A program made the translations under genes and the position numbers. Shown here one piece after another: positions 22,937 through 36,000 of a DNA stretch of 64,000 nt (positions within the stretch are counted from its first letter, which is position 1; each line of letters begins with the position of its first letter). The stretch covers positions 587,959-651,958 of the forward strand of contig NMRB01000004.1 in the NCBI GenBank assembly GCA_002633025.1, written 5' to 3'. Source of the DNA: Notospermus geniculatus (taxonomy: Eukaryota > Nemertea > Pilidiophora > Heteronemertea > Lineidae). The notes under the pieces were generated by a model. It was not told the origin of the DNA, searched no databases, and worked only from the letters and a program-made list of their open reading frames with translations.

Positions 22937-25900
22937 TCACTTCCGCACAAATCCACTAAGAGGAGGAGGTCCTGACATCGGAGGTCCTGACATAGGAGGA
23001 CCTGACAATGGAGGTGTTGACATCGGAAGACCTGACATGGGTGGTCGACTCATTGGAGGCGTTCCTGTTTGAGGCGTCCCCTGTGGTGCTACCATGCCAA
23101 GTGGTCGCTGCTGGCCGTAAGTTCCTGTCGGAGGAGCCGACATTGGGGGAGGTCCAATTTTTTGTGGTGTTGACATAGGCCCTTTTTTCTCCGGGAACAC
23201 TCCAAGAAGGGCATAGGTCTCCTTCAGCATCATCAAGGCAGTGTCTTCTGATTCCCTGTTGAAAGAAAAATATTGTTTAATCATTTGATAATTTCAATTC
23301 AAATTCACGGAACCACAAGCAGTACATGAGCAAAGCTGGCTGGCCATTTTGTCCTTTTAACTCATGCCAGAGTTGGCCCCAAAGAAAATAGAAAGCAGAT
23401 TGAAACACGACAGGTGCAGGATTGCAACTAAACACAGCAAGCACTACAGACTCCGACTGTCACCAGGAAACACATGCAAATGAACCTACCAATAACAACC
23501 ATGACTAGCAAGAGCAAATAGGTAGTCATTAAAACTCTCTATGGGTTTCTCTTGTAGCACGTAATCAATTCTTCTGCCGTAGTTAAGCTGCCCAATCTGT
23601 AGGTCTTCCTCCGTGTTCACAGATTCAGTGGTGGCTGCAAGAAGGAATCAAGTACAGTTTTATGACAAAGGCTCATATCGTCATGATAATAGCACAAGTT
23701 TCAACAATGTGGGCCAAGTCAATTTCAGGCAGGAAACAACCTATCAGGAACAGTTTACTCACATCCCAAATCCGATTTGTCAGCGTCAACGTTCGTAGTT
23801 GCAACTTCCTGTATAACTTCATCAATTTCTGTTTCGATCTCCTGCGGAGTCGATCGATGAGCACGTGCAAACTCGTTGATGGAATTCCATGTGTACTTCA
23901 CAGAGTCAATCAGCTTCTGCTTCAAATCAGCCCCAACGCGAGCCAGACTTTCTTTCAGCTCTGAAAAAGCAGCCACAACCATGATTTTATATGATATTCG
24001 GACCAACTCTACTGGAAACATCAATGGCAAATTGCTACCGGTACATGTATCTGAAGATAATTTCAATATTACAGAACTGTTGGAGATGCAATCGAATATT
24101 TCACTTTTCTCAATTGCCAAATCCCCGTCAGCTCACCTAAGTGTAATCTTTTTCTCCCTTTGTGATGTGGAATAAGAACTGGTTTAATGTTGGCAAAGTC
24201 GGACTGAATCAGGGGCTCAATTCGATACGCCTGGAAAGAAACCAAAATAATGAAGCCTTAAAAACAGTTTAAGTGCTGAGAGAAGGAAGCATGTGTAATC
24301 AGGACTGCGTGGGTTTATAACAGAGTGAAAGGAAGACGAGAGATGCTACGGTTGGGTTGTCAGAGTGGTGCAATGGAAACATCCATGCCTGTCACCGTTG
24401 AGGTTCGGGGTTCGATCCCCAGTTGGGCCCATTCTTCACAGGAAAGAGAAGGCTAACTTACCACAGGATCAAACGGATGAAAAATATTGAAAACTCCAGT
24501 ACCAGACTGCAACTTGAAGTCCTCCCCAATATCCGTAAGACCTCGTGTTGAAAGAAACAGAGCTATCGGTGAACCCAGGGCAAAGAAGTTCACAACTTGG
24601 AAGTCGATCCTGGGGTAGTTCACAAATGGTTGACCAGTGCCGGCTTTTCCCATGAGGAAGTTCATCGATGATCGAGATGCCCCACGTATCAATGGGTCCC
24701 TGAAGATTTAATATTTTATATGATATAAGTGTACTGGCAAATCTCCTTCCTTGACAACAAATATTTACAGACCACAAGGACTTCTCCAGAAGAAGCTGAA
24801 AACAAAAGCCTCAAATTCAACAGGGTTTATGAGAAGGAAGATACCCCTAGCATTATCCTGCCAATATTGGCCTACAGAGCGTACAACCACCACCTATCAC
24901 ACACCTGACATGGATCCCAGTACCATTCTCCTTCTCCATTGCAGCCTGTTCCTCCTGCAACCTCTTTTTTGTTTCTTCTGCTATTTTTTTGGCAGCCTCC
25001 GCCTGAGCTCTTGCCTCAGCAGCCTTGTGTCTCTGCGCTTTCTTCTCCTTATGGTCTCTCAAGAATCCTTGGATCTTCTTCCTTGGCCCCATCGGCAGGC
25101 CAAGTTCTTTGATATCAGCCTCTCCGCACATTTCCTGTGAATAGAGAACACCTGCACTGCAGATCTGATTGTACCTTCATAACCCAGTGCCTCCCAACGG
25201 ATTCAAAGTTAGGGGTGAAGGCAAGAACTTGGAAGTTCAAATGCCAGTCGGAGTGTTCGCTAACTCCATGTTCTTCAGTATAGTCACCAGTTTTCTGAAA
25301 TCGAGTGTGGAAAAGTGCCAGCCTGAAGAAGACCCCGGTTGGGGTCGAAAATTTGCTAAGTCCTGGAAGTTGACTTCTTGATATTTACCACTTTGTGTGT
25401 CAATTTTTGTGCTTTCTTCGTTGGAGTTTATGGAACACGGTACTGAAGTGGGTAAGGGATAATACTAACCAATGTCTCAACGTCAATCTGCTCATTTTTA
25501 AATGTATCCAAGAAGTTCATGAGTCCCAGTTTCTCCAGCAGTGATTCAATTGTAAGGGGTTCCCCTTCAGCAGGTTCTTCTAACACAGGCTCTGCAAAAC
25601 TTTCTGCAGTTGGGTCGCTTTCTAGTGTTGGTGTTTCTGGGAACACTGGTTCACTAGGCCCCAGTTCCTGTGGGCTGTCAGCACCTGTTTGATGGCACAA
25701 CATATCGAACAGAATTGCTGAACCTAAACTGTGACCTGCCACAGAGACCTTGCCCCTGAAATCTGGGGTTCGTTCAAGAAACAGCTTGTGTAAACGGTTC
25801 ATTTCTCCAGCCACGGTGTCCACAATCAACTGAAATAGAAGCAATGAAGTTAGAAAGCGAGCTCGCACAACGGCGACCATTTCTTGCAAACCAATCTTAG

Positions 25901-28900
25901 CCACCCATTGGAGTATTTATTAAAACTGTGGACAATGAGAAGGGCTTGCAGGAAAATGATGAACACAACCACCGCTAAATACATATTCGGGCTGCCAGAA
26001 TGGGGCAGCGGCATCATCTATGCCTGTCACTGCTGAGATTCAGAGTTTGATCCCTGATCGGGCCCATCCTTTCCTGTGATAGAGACAGTCTACCTACCTG
26101 GCAGTATTTCGGACTAGTGTAAAAGAGAATATCCATAAGTGTATCATTGGTATAGTGACGAAGCTTAGGTATACTCTTCAGGGTGATTCGCTTCAAATTC
26201 CTGAAATGAGAAAGATGATATACCGGTACACAGTGTACCAATGAAGACTGAACTGCAATACCACACTGACAATACCGAGTGCCTGTCGATTTCAAAAGTA
26301 TTACCCACGACAAAATTGCAGAGAAAAATTCGTGATAACACTAACAATCGTAAATGATGGACATGTCTGTCGTTAACAACACAAAATAGAATGTACCGGC
26401 TTCTTACGACAACTCTTCTCTCACCCTTACCTATCAACACCTGTAGCATCTCCATGAAGAGGGGCATGCCAGTGGACTGGTAGATACTCCACGCGTCCTA
26501 TCTGTCCGTCGTCTAGTGCCCTCTTGAAATGCGATCGCAACAGCATCAGTGAATTTGAACGAAGATTATCGACTGAAAAACCATAACATTAATGTCAGTA
26601 GATTTGAATGATGACATCCCTTCGAACACTTCTTCGTTTGTTTCGGTGTGGCTGTTTAGTGTTCCATTTGCTTGGCACCAGACCAAATGTGATGAATCAG
26701 TAAATGAACGAATTGAGAAACGATACTGAACGAGGCAACCCATGGAAAAAAGGCACAATGCTGTTTCATAACTCCCGCAGAATATGCTAGGCCCATAGCA
26801 AAGGACACACCCACACGGTTTCAAAAACATAATGTCAACTCACCGCATTCAACTAAACTCCTCAGCCGTAGATCACATATAGATCCTATCCCATGACAAA
26901 CAAACACCACGTGATCAACTCTCGTTGGTTCACCATCATCAATGGTATCGGCATCTTCCACGCCCCGTTTGACCACTCGAGGGCGCATCTGATCACCCTG
27001 CTTACAAAAAGAATTGCAATAATGATAGATGCCGTAATAAAAGACAAAAGTTCAGAAATTCTGTAGTCCAGTTTCTTTGCACATCAACATAACTAATGTA
27101 CCCACTGCAGACCAAAAATGAGTACAGTTTGAGAAACGCCTCTTCAAGCACAATTCATTTCAGAATGCAGGGGTCTTGCTTTATGCCAAGCCATCACCTT
27201 TCAGGCAAAACAGAATGAGAAATGGCATAAGGGGAGAAAGGGAGAAGACAATAGAACCGTCATTACATGATAGGATGATACCTGGGTGGTTCCCCACTCA
27301 TCAGGAAGAGATGAAGGCCGGAAGTGAACGATAACATTTGGGTTGTGCATCACAATGGTCTCTCCGCCAGGAAACTCGAGGCGTTTATGCCAGATATTGC
27401 CCAGCAAGGCAACTTTATACTCCTCCTGAAATGATATGTGAATGTGATGACAAAGATTTCAGACTTGATGGTACCTCCATGCAATGGTAGTTTGTACATG
27501 TAGGTTCCTCATTGCCAGCCATGGGCCAGTTCTTCCACCTAACCTGCTGTACTCACAGGTCAGCACAAACTGATACCTCACAAAGTATGCTCACGCCCAA
27601 ATGACAGCGATAAAGAAATAAGTATCTCAGATTAACAACTTGCAGTTCTTACCTCCAACTTGCCTGCAAACTCTTCGTCATATGGTATGAACCTGTTATC
27701 GCCTTCAGATTTATAAAACCATGTGCATCTTCTAACTTCCGTCGGTGCTTCATCCCAATAGATGGCTCTGCGCTGTCGCATTCCAACATCAACATCATAT
27801 CGGCCACCATCTGTGGCTAACACAACAGGAGTGCTAAAATCTCCACTAGCTGAAAAAATAGAGCAAGGTTTGTAATAGATTTGAAGATTCGAGACAGAAG
27901 GAGCTCTGCCATCTACAGTAATTCTTTCTTTGATTGTACTCTCATTCTAAACCTAATAATCAAGAGCATAGACTTTTTGAAAGATATTAGTCACTAACTT
28001 TCATTTGGAACCTTTGACAATATGATAAACTGCCCATTTGCCAAGAATGAGTATCCCAATTGCCCCACCATACATGTAACATCAAAACTTCTGTAAGTAC
28101 ATGTACCTTTTTTAAATGCATCCTCTAACTTGATTGAGTCCAACAAAGACATAGGAAACCACATGGCACGGTGTTCAACAATCTTGCAATAATACCAATG
28201 TGGTTGTACAGGCACATAGAGCTTCTGACTGCTGGCCATAGCACCTGGTGACTGGAGCGGGTTGAACATCACAGGTTCATTTTGACTTCTGGCACTAGAA
28301 CTAACCATGGGTGGAACCTGGATGAGAGATGAGTAGAAAAGGTTTTGGACCCACTCTGGATAACGCACTCATCAAAAAAGATGATTAGAGGTGCGACTTA
28401 TGAGAGACTTTAAGCAACTCTTCTGCATAATTTCCACAAGGGATCTTCAAACAAAGCCTCACATGATGACTGTGCTTTGTTAAGCCCTCACTGGAATCCC
28501 TGTACCCCCGGAAAAGAGTTGACTGTTTACTAGGCAGAGTAAAATACCAATGACATCAATCAAAGATGACTGAAACCGTCAGCCTACCTCAGCAACAGGG
28601 AGATTCGCAGCACCAGAGCTATAAGGTGGTTGTGACAAAGGTGGTGGCAGTTGTGACTGGGAAGAGTTGTTACTGGCGTATGTGCCAGGTGGTGGTTGAG
28701 CATATCTCGGAGGTCCTTGCATTCTATGGAAATTTGGGGTACCTAGAGAAAGAAGATCACTCCAATTATAAATCACTGAAACTGAAAGTGCATTTCAATT
28801 TTGGTTTCACATTAAAGAGGACAACACCACAAACTCATCCGACAGGGGACCCTTGCAATGAAACAGGCTTAAAGCTCTAAGTCGTCTTACTCTTAAAGGT

Positions 28901-30208
28901 ACAAACACAGCACGTACAACCACACCTTCTTATTCTTAGCACTTTTATGTGTGAAGACATTTCTATTATAAGTGACAAATAACTGATGAGTAAAATTACC
29001 AGATGCAGAAGAAGGTGGGGGCCCTGCTGGTGGTGGGCCTCCATATGGTCCGAGAGTTGATGAGGGAGCACCATTTTGTCCAGCACTTGTAGGCACAGGA
29101 CCAGTCTGTCCCACTCCAGTTTGAGGAGTGCTGAAGGCAGAGGTCATGGGTGGACCTGGACTGTAACCCAAAGTAGGTTGAGAAGGACCAGCTGCTGGTG
29201 TTCCAAACTGCGCCTGAGGCGGAGTCCGTCTTTCTGGTGTCGATGATCCGCTAATATTTGGCTGCCATGTAGATAATGCAGGTGCAGAAACTGCTGCCAA
29301 TGGGCCACCAATAGATGGTGGTGGCCTGCTAGGTGTTTGGTTAGGGTCAGGTTGTTTCACTTGAGAGAAAGGGTCAGAATCTAGAGCAGAGGCGGTTGGT
29401 GTTGACTGAAACATCGAGAAGAGACTCCCAAGAGTACTACTTTGAGTTGAAGCAGTCCTTGGAGCTGAGGCATCTGGTGACTGTGATGGTGGTGTCTGTC
29501 CAACAAAACTATCAGCTTCACCATCATCTGCAAAAGTTCAGACGGTAGATTTCTAACAAAATGCAACGTTAAAGTGTAAATTGGCCTTTTATTTTATTTC
29601 TAAGTCATTATTAATTCATGGTTCTTGCGTTAGAAGAAAAATGAATGTTTGTTGATTCCGATTCGGTGACTTTATGCTCCGATGCGGTCCGATCTGGTAC
29701 GATTACGATTTGGTCCGATCCGGTGGCGGCGGTGTTCTTATCATAAGACTTATGAACCCGGCCTGATAGGCAGGCCTAGCAGCCCTACTGACTGGAGTCA
29801 TGGTGTTATAAGCACTCTTATCTTTGACTTGTAACAAAGCTTATCAGATTATGTGCATAGGCTTAGCAGTAGGCCTAGGCCTAGTTCATGTAGCATTGTA
29901 GGCCTAGATGTACTAGTATCAGAGTATAGGCATGATACACGATTGCAGTGCGACTGTGTGTGCAGTCCGTTCGCGTTGTTGTGTCAGCATGGTCAGATGA
30001 TGACAGATGGACTTTGTCCCCACAAGAATTGATGTTTTATTTTGTAAAATGACTGACCTGGCGACATCAGAGTGGCTTCTGAGCTAACCACGGGTAAAAG
30101 CACATTAGATCCTATCGATGCGTTCATCGTCAACCCGTCCCCCGGCGGCATAAGCAGCAAGGGAGGTGGAGGAGTTGCATCTTTCGAATTTCCTCTCATA
30201 TCCGCCAT
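22937..30208 (-). CDS. SEC23IP: SEC23-interacting protein (DDHD-family phospholipase A1-like)
   Basis: Sixteen exons on the minus strand: 30208-30058, 29527-29000, 28742-28588, 28317-28107, 27849-27653, 27425-27282, 26997-26844, 26572-26431, 26200-26098, 25829-25470, 25134-24905, 24699-24462, 24230-24137, 23960-23763, 23634-23490, 23255-22937. All phases agree, giving 3369 nt and 1122 aa. Order: Pro-rich N-terminal region (1-280), WWE-like region with PHWYYC (about 300-460), HGIG (near 497), lipase motif GHSLGS with Ser about 629, SAM domain (about 685-742), charged helix, then the DDHD domain with [28 protein letters not shown] and HGCYWESED. In animals this family binds SEC23 and organises ER exit sites; DDHD paralogues hydrolyse phosphatidic acid. 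The C-terminal tail is rich in PPMSG-type repeats, which I do not associate with the vertebrate protein. MCMBP lies head to head upstream. Confidence 0.95.
24351..24457 (+). mobile_element. tRNA-derived SINE, SEC23IP intron 12
   Basis: It contains a box-A-like GTGGTGCAATGG and a box-B-like GGGTTCGATCCCC, followed by CAGTTGGGCCCATTCTTCACAG. It is antisense to the gene and ends within about 5 bases of the exon 12 splice donor. It is not a functional tRNA because the stems do not pair properly. Confidence 0.6.
25989..26092 (+). mobile_element. tRNA-derived SINE, SEC23IP intron 9
   Basis: Same family as 24351-24457: CAGAATGGGGCAGCGGCATC, TGCCTGTCACTGCTGAGATT, then CGGGCCCATCC and an AGAGACAG tail. 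It is antisense to the gene and again ends within a few bases of a splice donor (exon 9 ends at 26098). Confidence 0.55.
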
Positions 30209-30226
30209 GCTTGTTTACACGTCAAG

Positions 30227-30240
30227 GCGGAAGTGACGTA
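30227..30240 (+). promoter_or_regulatory. ETS/CRE-like promoter motif upstream of SEC23IP
   Basis: GCGGAAGTGACGTA, about 20-30 bp upstream of the SEC23IP start codon, combines an ETS core (GGAAGTG) with a CRE half-site (TGACGTA), typical of housekeeping promoters. The start codon sits in CATGGCGGATATG, which resembles a YY1 site. Function is inferred from the motifs only. Confidence 0.4.
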
Positions 30241-30273
30241 CCCGGCAAATGAGCCAGAAATACCAACCGTGGA

Positions 30274-32793
30274 CGATAGGTGGCAGCAGCTGACGGCGTT
30301 GTTGAACAAACTCTCCCAGCCTTCAAAAAGTCAGTACCGGTACTCAAAGTAGTCCTACATTTTATTCTGGTTTATTTGATGTTCCTGCCGATTAAAATGC
30401 TTCATCAAAGCTGACTCTGGTAATTCAATCAACGACATTCCTCAGCATCAGTGTCAACATTTAAGGATAGTGCGCATTACGGAAATTCGTTTTGTACGTA
30501 CGAGCGTACACTTCCGCCGTCCATTTTCCTGCTCGTTCGATTCCTCACTCGGTTTTACCACTCCTTTGCAAGTTCACATTTCGACCAGAAATCATCGGCC
30601 TACGCTTGCTTCTTCAGGATCTTTTATTTTCTTATTTTCATTTTTCTCTCAAATCACTGAAACGTACAGGAAAAAACGTCCGTTTTCTTGTCAAATCTTT
30701 AGGCCTAATATTTTCATTTTTCTGTCCAATCACCAAAACGTACGTCAAAAAGCGTCCGTTTTCTAGAAACGGACGTTTTTGCTGTCCGTTTGGACGTCCG
30801 TTTTCTTCTCAATCTTTAATATTTTCATTTTTCTCTCAAATCACCAAAACGTACAGGGAAAAACGTCCGTTTCCTTGTCAATCATCATTTTCTTGTCAAT
30901 CTTTAATATTTTCATTTTTCTGTCCAATCACCAAAACGTACGTCAAAAAGCGTCCGTTTTCTAGAAACGGACGTTTTTGCTGTCCGTTTGGACGTCCGTT
31001 TTCTTGTCAATCTTTAATATTTTCCTTTTTCTCTCAAATCACCAAAACGGACAGAAAAAAGCGTCCGTTTTCTAGAAACGGACGTTTTCGCTGTCCGTTT
31101 GGACGTCCGTTTTCTTCTCAATCTTTAATACTTTCATTTTCCTCTCAAATCACCCAACTCTCTTATAAATCTTTAATATTTTCATATTTCTCTCAAATCA
31201 CCAAAAACGGACAGAAAAAAACGTCCATTTTCTAGAAACGGACGTTTTCCCTGTCCGTTTGGACGTCCGTTTTCTTGTCAGTCTAATATCATTTTCTTGT
31301 CAATCTTTAATATTTTCATTTTTCTGTACAATCACCAAAACGTACAGAAAAAAACGTCCGTTTTCTAGAAACGGACGTTTTCCCTGTCCGTTTGGACGTC
31401 CGTTTTCCTGTCAATCTTTAATACTTTCATTTTCTCTCAAGTCACCAGAAACGTACTGGGAAAACCGTCCGTTTTTTTTGTCAATCTTTAATATTTTCCT
31501 TTTTCTCTCAAATCACCACTAAAACGGACAGAAAAAAGGACCGTTTTCTAGAAACGGACGTTTTCCCTGTCCGTTTGGACGTCCGTTTTCTTGTCAATCT
31601 TTCTAGAAAACGGACGTTTTTTTCTGTCCGTTTTGGTGATTTGAGAGAAAAATGAAAATATTAAAGATTGAGAAGAAAACGGACGTCCAAACGGACAGCA
31701 AAAACGTCCGTTTCTAGAAAACGGACGCTTTTTGACGTACGTTTTGGTGATTGGACAGAAAAATGAAAATATTAAAGATTGACAAGAAAATGATGATTGA
31801 CAAGGAAACGGACGTTTTTCCCTGTACGTTTTGGTGATTTGAGAGGAAAATGAAAATATCAAAAATTGACAAGAAAACGGACGGCCAAACGGACAGGGAA
31901 AATGGACGTTTTTTTCTGTCCGTTTTTGGTGATTTTGCAAGAGAGAAATATGAAAATATTAAAGGTTTATAAGAGAGACTGGTGATTTGAGAGAAAAATG
32001 AAAATATTAAAGATTGAGAAGAAAACGGACGTCCAAACGGACAGCAAAAACGTCCGTTTCTAGAAAACGGACGCTTTTTGACGTACGTTTTGAGAGGAAA
32101 ACTTGAAAATATTATAAGATATAGAATATGGACAGTTTTGTAAGTGGACAGTTTTCTTGAAGCCTGCAAGATCAGGGCTATTGAGAATGTGTGTCAAAAA
32201 CGGACGCTTTTTGACGTACGTTTTGAAAGGAAAACATTATTTTAGAATATGGACAGTTTTGTAAGTGTTTGTTGAAGCCTGCAAGATCAGGGCTATTGAG
32301 AATGTGTGTCAAAAACGGACGCTTTTTGACGTACGTTTTGAAAGGAAAACATTATTTTAGAATATGGACAGTTTTGTAAGTGGACGGTTTTCTTGAAGCC
32401 TGCAAGATCAGGGCTATTGAGAGTGTGTGTCAAAAACGGACGCTTTTTGACGTACGTTTTGAAAGGAAAACATTATTTTAGAATATGGACAGTATTGTAA
32501 GTGGACAGTTTTCTTGCGCTTCCTCGGTAGACTGGTCCCCGGTCTATAATTCCTCGGTCGGTTGCAGTCGTGAGATATATTCCACGTGTTTAGCCAATCA
32601 GCACGTTGCCTGGAAAGAAAACGAAATGCATGCCGGGAGTTTCCCCAGGCGAGTCGCTCACTTCGGAGTGAGGAAATTGATTGCCATACAGTACATACGG
32701 ACAAAGTGGTGTACATACGTACGTCCGAAACGGGAATCGCGATTGCGCACTATCCTTAAATGTTGACGGACCGTCAGCTGCTGCCACCTATCG
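30274..32793. repeat. Large palindromic repeat between SEC23IP and MCMBP
   Basis: Outer arms CGATAGGTGGCAGCAGCTGACGG (30274 onward) and its inverse (ending 32793) are followed inward by inverted copies of TCAACATTTAAGGATAGTGC (30453; 32764 inverse). The interior has roughly 120-bp units with AAACGGACGTTTT and TTTCTCTCAAATCACCAAAACG, about six forward (30640-31600) and about four reversed (31605-32100). About three tandem units with GCCTGCAAGATCAGGGCTAT follow (32155-32510). The unit suggests a foldback-type transposon. Long open frames inside it are repeat artefacts. Confidence 0.75.
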
Positions 32794-33075
32794 CCTGGAG
32801 GTAAATTACCGCATAATTGGCAACTGTTTATTTATGCAGCTATAGGCCTAATTGCATTCCATTCCAAACTGTAAACAACTATTGTGTAGTATTTATTATA
32901 AATATTGAGGGCGTGAGGGCGTTAGGCCTTTTTCATATCGAATCTCGTTACAAAGCCCACGTGAAATTTTCCCGCCAATACTCGATTTCCCTGATCCACG
33001 TGACACGTCGTGCAGTCGCCAATTCACGTGTCAAGAACTCTGCCAAATGAGGCCTGATAAGATACAGAAAACAGC

Positions 33076-36000
33076 ATGCCTGGCCTAGAAGATTGGGTCA
33101 ATTCTCCCTTGACCATAGTCCAGAATTTATATGGTGTGCGGTAAATGCTCTAGAGCATGAATGATGCAAAAATTCCACTTGAAAATCAATCAATTCAATC
33201 ATCAATCATGTCAATCTGACATGTCTGACTGCGTGTGATAGCCTATAAATGCATGCATGCACTGATTCGAACGCACATGCAGAGAGCACAGCACAGACAC
33301 GACAGACAGCACACAGCAGGCCACGCGGCCATAGGACGGCACAGTCCACCAACCACATGGAGGAGGAGAGGTGTACCTCCATGGTCCAATGGCAATGCAT
33401 GAATGCATGCTACACTTTTTCGTCGTATCCTCCGTAGGCCTAGCATGTGGTGGTCATTCATTTTCATTTTGTAGGCCTAGCCCTAGGTAGGCCTAGGCCT
33501 AGGCCTATTTCATTTCATTCATGTGCCATGATCCCGGGGCCATGATGCTGCTCTAGGCCTAGGTAGGTTAGGCCTATCCCAACCTTAGGGGTCTACATAT
33601 GTACATTTAGGCCCGGTGCTACTAGGCCTACTGTTCATTCCAGTTCCGATTGGCGCGAGGTTTATCAACGATAGCTCCGCAACGCCTGGGCCGATTTTGA
33701 TAAAACGTACGTCAATCGACTTGTCTTTCTTGCCGGTATCTTATAATCCAAGTCTCACCGCGATATTCCCACTATTTCTCGATATTTTGAGCCCTGTACA
33801 TTTGCACGCGAGGTTGTGTACAAAGTGTAGTTCCACGATTTGGCCGCCAGCGCTGTGTTTTGCGTGGTCGCGGGTTTTTTTTTCGTAGGGGTGGTCAGCT
33901 GCTCCTGTGTTCATGTGTTCTATCAGCTGAGTTTTTCCCTGTGAGTTTATGTGCTAGAAATATGGATGTTTTCTGTTGCTATATTTGACTAAATGTAATT
34001 TTAATCATCTGACACACAATAAATCTCTGTTAGCATGGAATAAACTGAGGTCAGATGCGAACTGTCTGAGAGGCTTCTCTCCCCCGAACAAATAGTCTGA
34101 TCTGACGTTCCTCCTGCGGCGCTGGCGATGATGTCATTTCAATGGAGGCAGCCGATCGGCGAAAATGACATTTTTGTCTATTTCAACGACTTAACTGCAA
34201 TAAAGTCCGATGAAACTTGGATTATAAGATACCGGCAAGAAAGACAAGTCGATTGATGTATGTTTCATCAAAATCGGCCCAGGCGTTGCGGAGCTATCGT
34301 TGATAAACCTCGCGCCAATCGGAACTGGAATGGAGAGTAGGTAGCACTAGTAGCAGGACATAGGCTAGGCCTAGGCCTATGCCAGCCATGATCATCAGTA
34401 TCTTACATAGGCTAGGCCCTAATGATTGAATGAATGAACATATTGACAAACTTGCTTTCCTATTCTTTCTCTATTGATGCTGGCTGAGTTATGACCGGTG
34501 ATCATCATCATGCAATACTGTGTACTAAAGTCGAAGATGGATTGTTTCGTATATTTTCAGAGCAACATGGGGCTGAATATCGTGGCCAAGTCAAAGAACA
34601 CTTCAGCAAGAAGTTGCTGGAGGGAAGTGCTCTTTCTAGAGTGAGTAGTCACAAGTCTAGTCAACTACTGTTCAGAAATCAGTGGACAGTAACCATTGCA
34701 CATTAAATATAATCGTAGTGGGCTGTACATGTATTTTCATTTGATATTTCCAGATACCCTCCTTGAACCAAGTAGCCCTCCATGAACTAAAGCCAAACAG
34801 TCTGGTGAAGTATCGATGTATTGTCCAAGACATGTTTGACCCAGAGTTCTACCTCGGACTTTATGAAGTGAAAAATAAGCAGACTGAGAAAAGTGTCGTG
34901 AAAGTTGGACAGTATAAAGACATAGCTGAATGCCAGGTTTGCATTGATCTGTACATGTATTCTGTTAAATATTTTCTGTTTATGCTGTTTTTTTTCACGT
35001 GTACCGGTACATGATGTGCATGACAGGTAGTTGTTAAAAAAACATTTTGTCTGCTATTTTGCTGGAGTCCACACTCATTCATGTCAGTTGTCGCCGATTT
35101 CACTCACAGCTTTTCCTTTATCTGTAGGCTGATGAGGAGATTCAAGTATCATCAGAACGAAATGTGACAATGGACAGACAACAGTTCTACTGTGTACCAA
35201 TACCAGGTGAAGCTGAATGGGTCAAGAAAATATCCTTTGTCAGTTTGGTTGTGGTGGCTTTGAGGGTCATTTATTATTGAGTTCTTTTGTCGTTTTGGCA
35301 ATCCGTTTCATTAGCACGACTCTTTCTTAACCATACGTAAGAATCTTCCAAAATGGACCAAGGTGTTGAAATGCCGTCCACTTCCTCTGAACCTGTGCGG
35401 ACCAAACGAAGTCTTGACGACGAACCAGACAGTCCACAGTCAAGCTTGGTGTCGTCCACGTGCAGCACACTGAGTCAAGACTTGTCTCCTAGAATGGATG
35501 ATACAGGAACAGCTTCAGTGCCTCAGCCGGTAGATACAGGGACGGCCTCGGTGCTTCAGCCAGGATCTTCAGAAACCAAGAGGAATAAGACTGACAAAGA
35601 CTCAGCTCCTGTGCTGCCTAAGATGCCAGATTTAAATTTTCCATTACCAGGGGAAAAAGGTCCAGCATGTCTAGTAAAGGTATGGTATGCACAGGTGTAG
35701 AAAATAATCCTAATTATTTGTAATCTTATGTCTGGCATCTAATATAAGGCCTATCCTCTAAAATGAAGGGCCAATATGATGCAATATGAGGCATCTATGA
35801 TATTTCAGAGCTTAAAAAATCAGGATTAGGAACAGAGGGAGTCCGTTTCATTATGTGTTACTTGTCCAGAATCACCTTGACACTTGATCGTACCGGTAAA
35901 TGGTGAATTTATCTTTGTTTCTTTTCTAGTTATATGATGATGCTGATGCATTCAAAGTCAACGACATGGTTGAATTCATTGGTGTGCTCTCAGTTGACCC

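Noticed and set aside
24351-24431. Possible tRNA gene
   Set aside because: Box A and box B resemble tRNA, but the acceptor and anticodon stems do not pair and a second diverged copy exists at 25989, so a tRNA-derived SINE fits better.
30492-31235. 247-residue open frame rich in KKRPFSRNGRF
   Set aside because: It lies wholly within the palindromic repeat array, with equivalent frames on the opposite strand in the inverted half. There is no splice or start context.
34491-34560. ATG upstream in frame with MCMBP exon 2 as the start codon
   Set aside because: The bases before 34561 end in TATTTTCAG, a splice acceptor. The family-like N terminus [12 protein letters not shown] is found in a separate exon at 33076 that joins in phase.
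35335-35336. AC at 35335-35336 as acceptor of the U12-like intron
   Set aside because: It shifts the frame and meets a stop within about 11 codons, and it is only about 5 bases from the branch adenosine.
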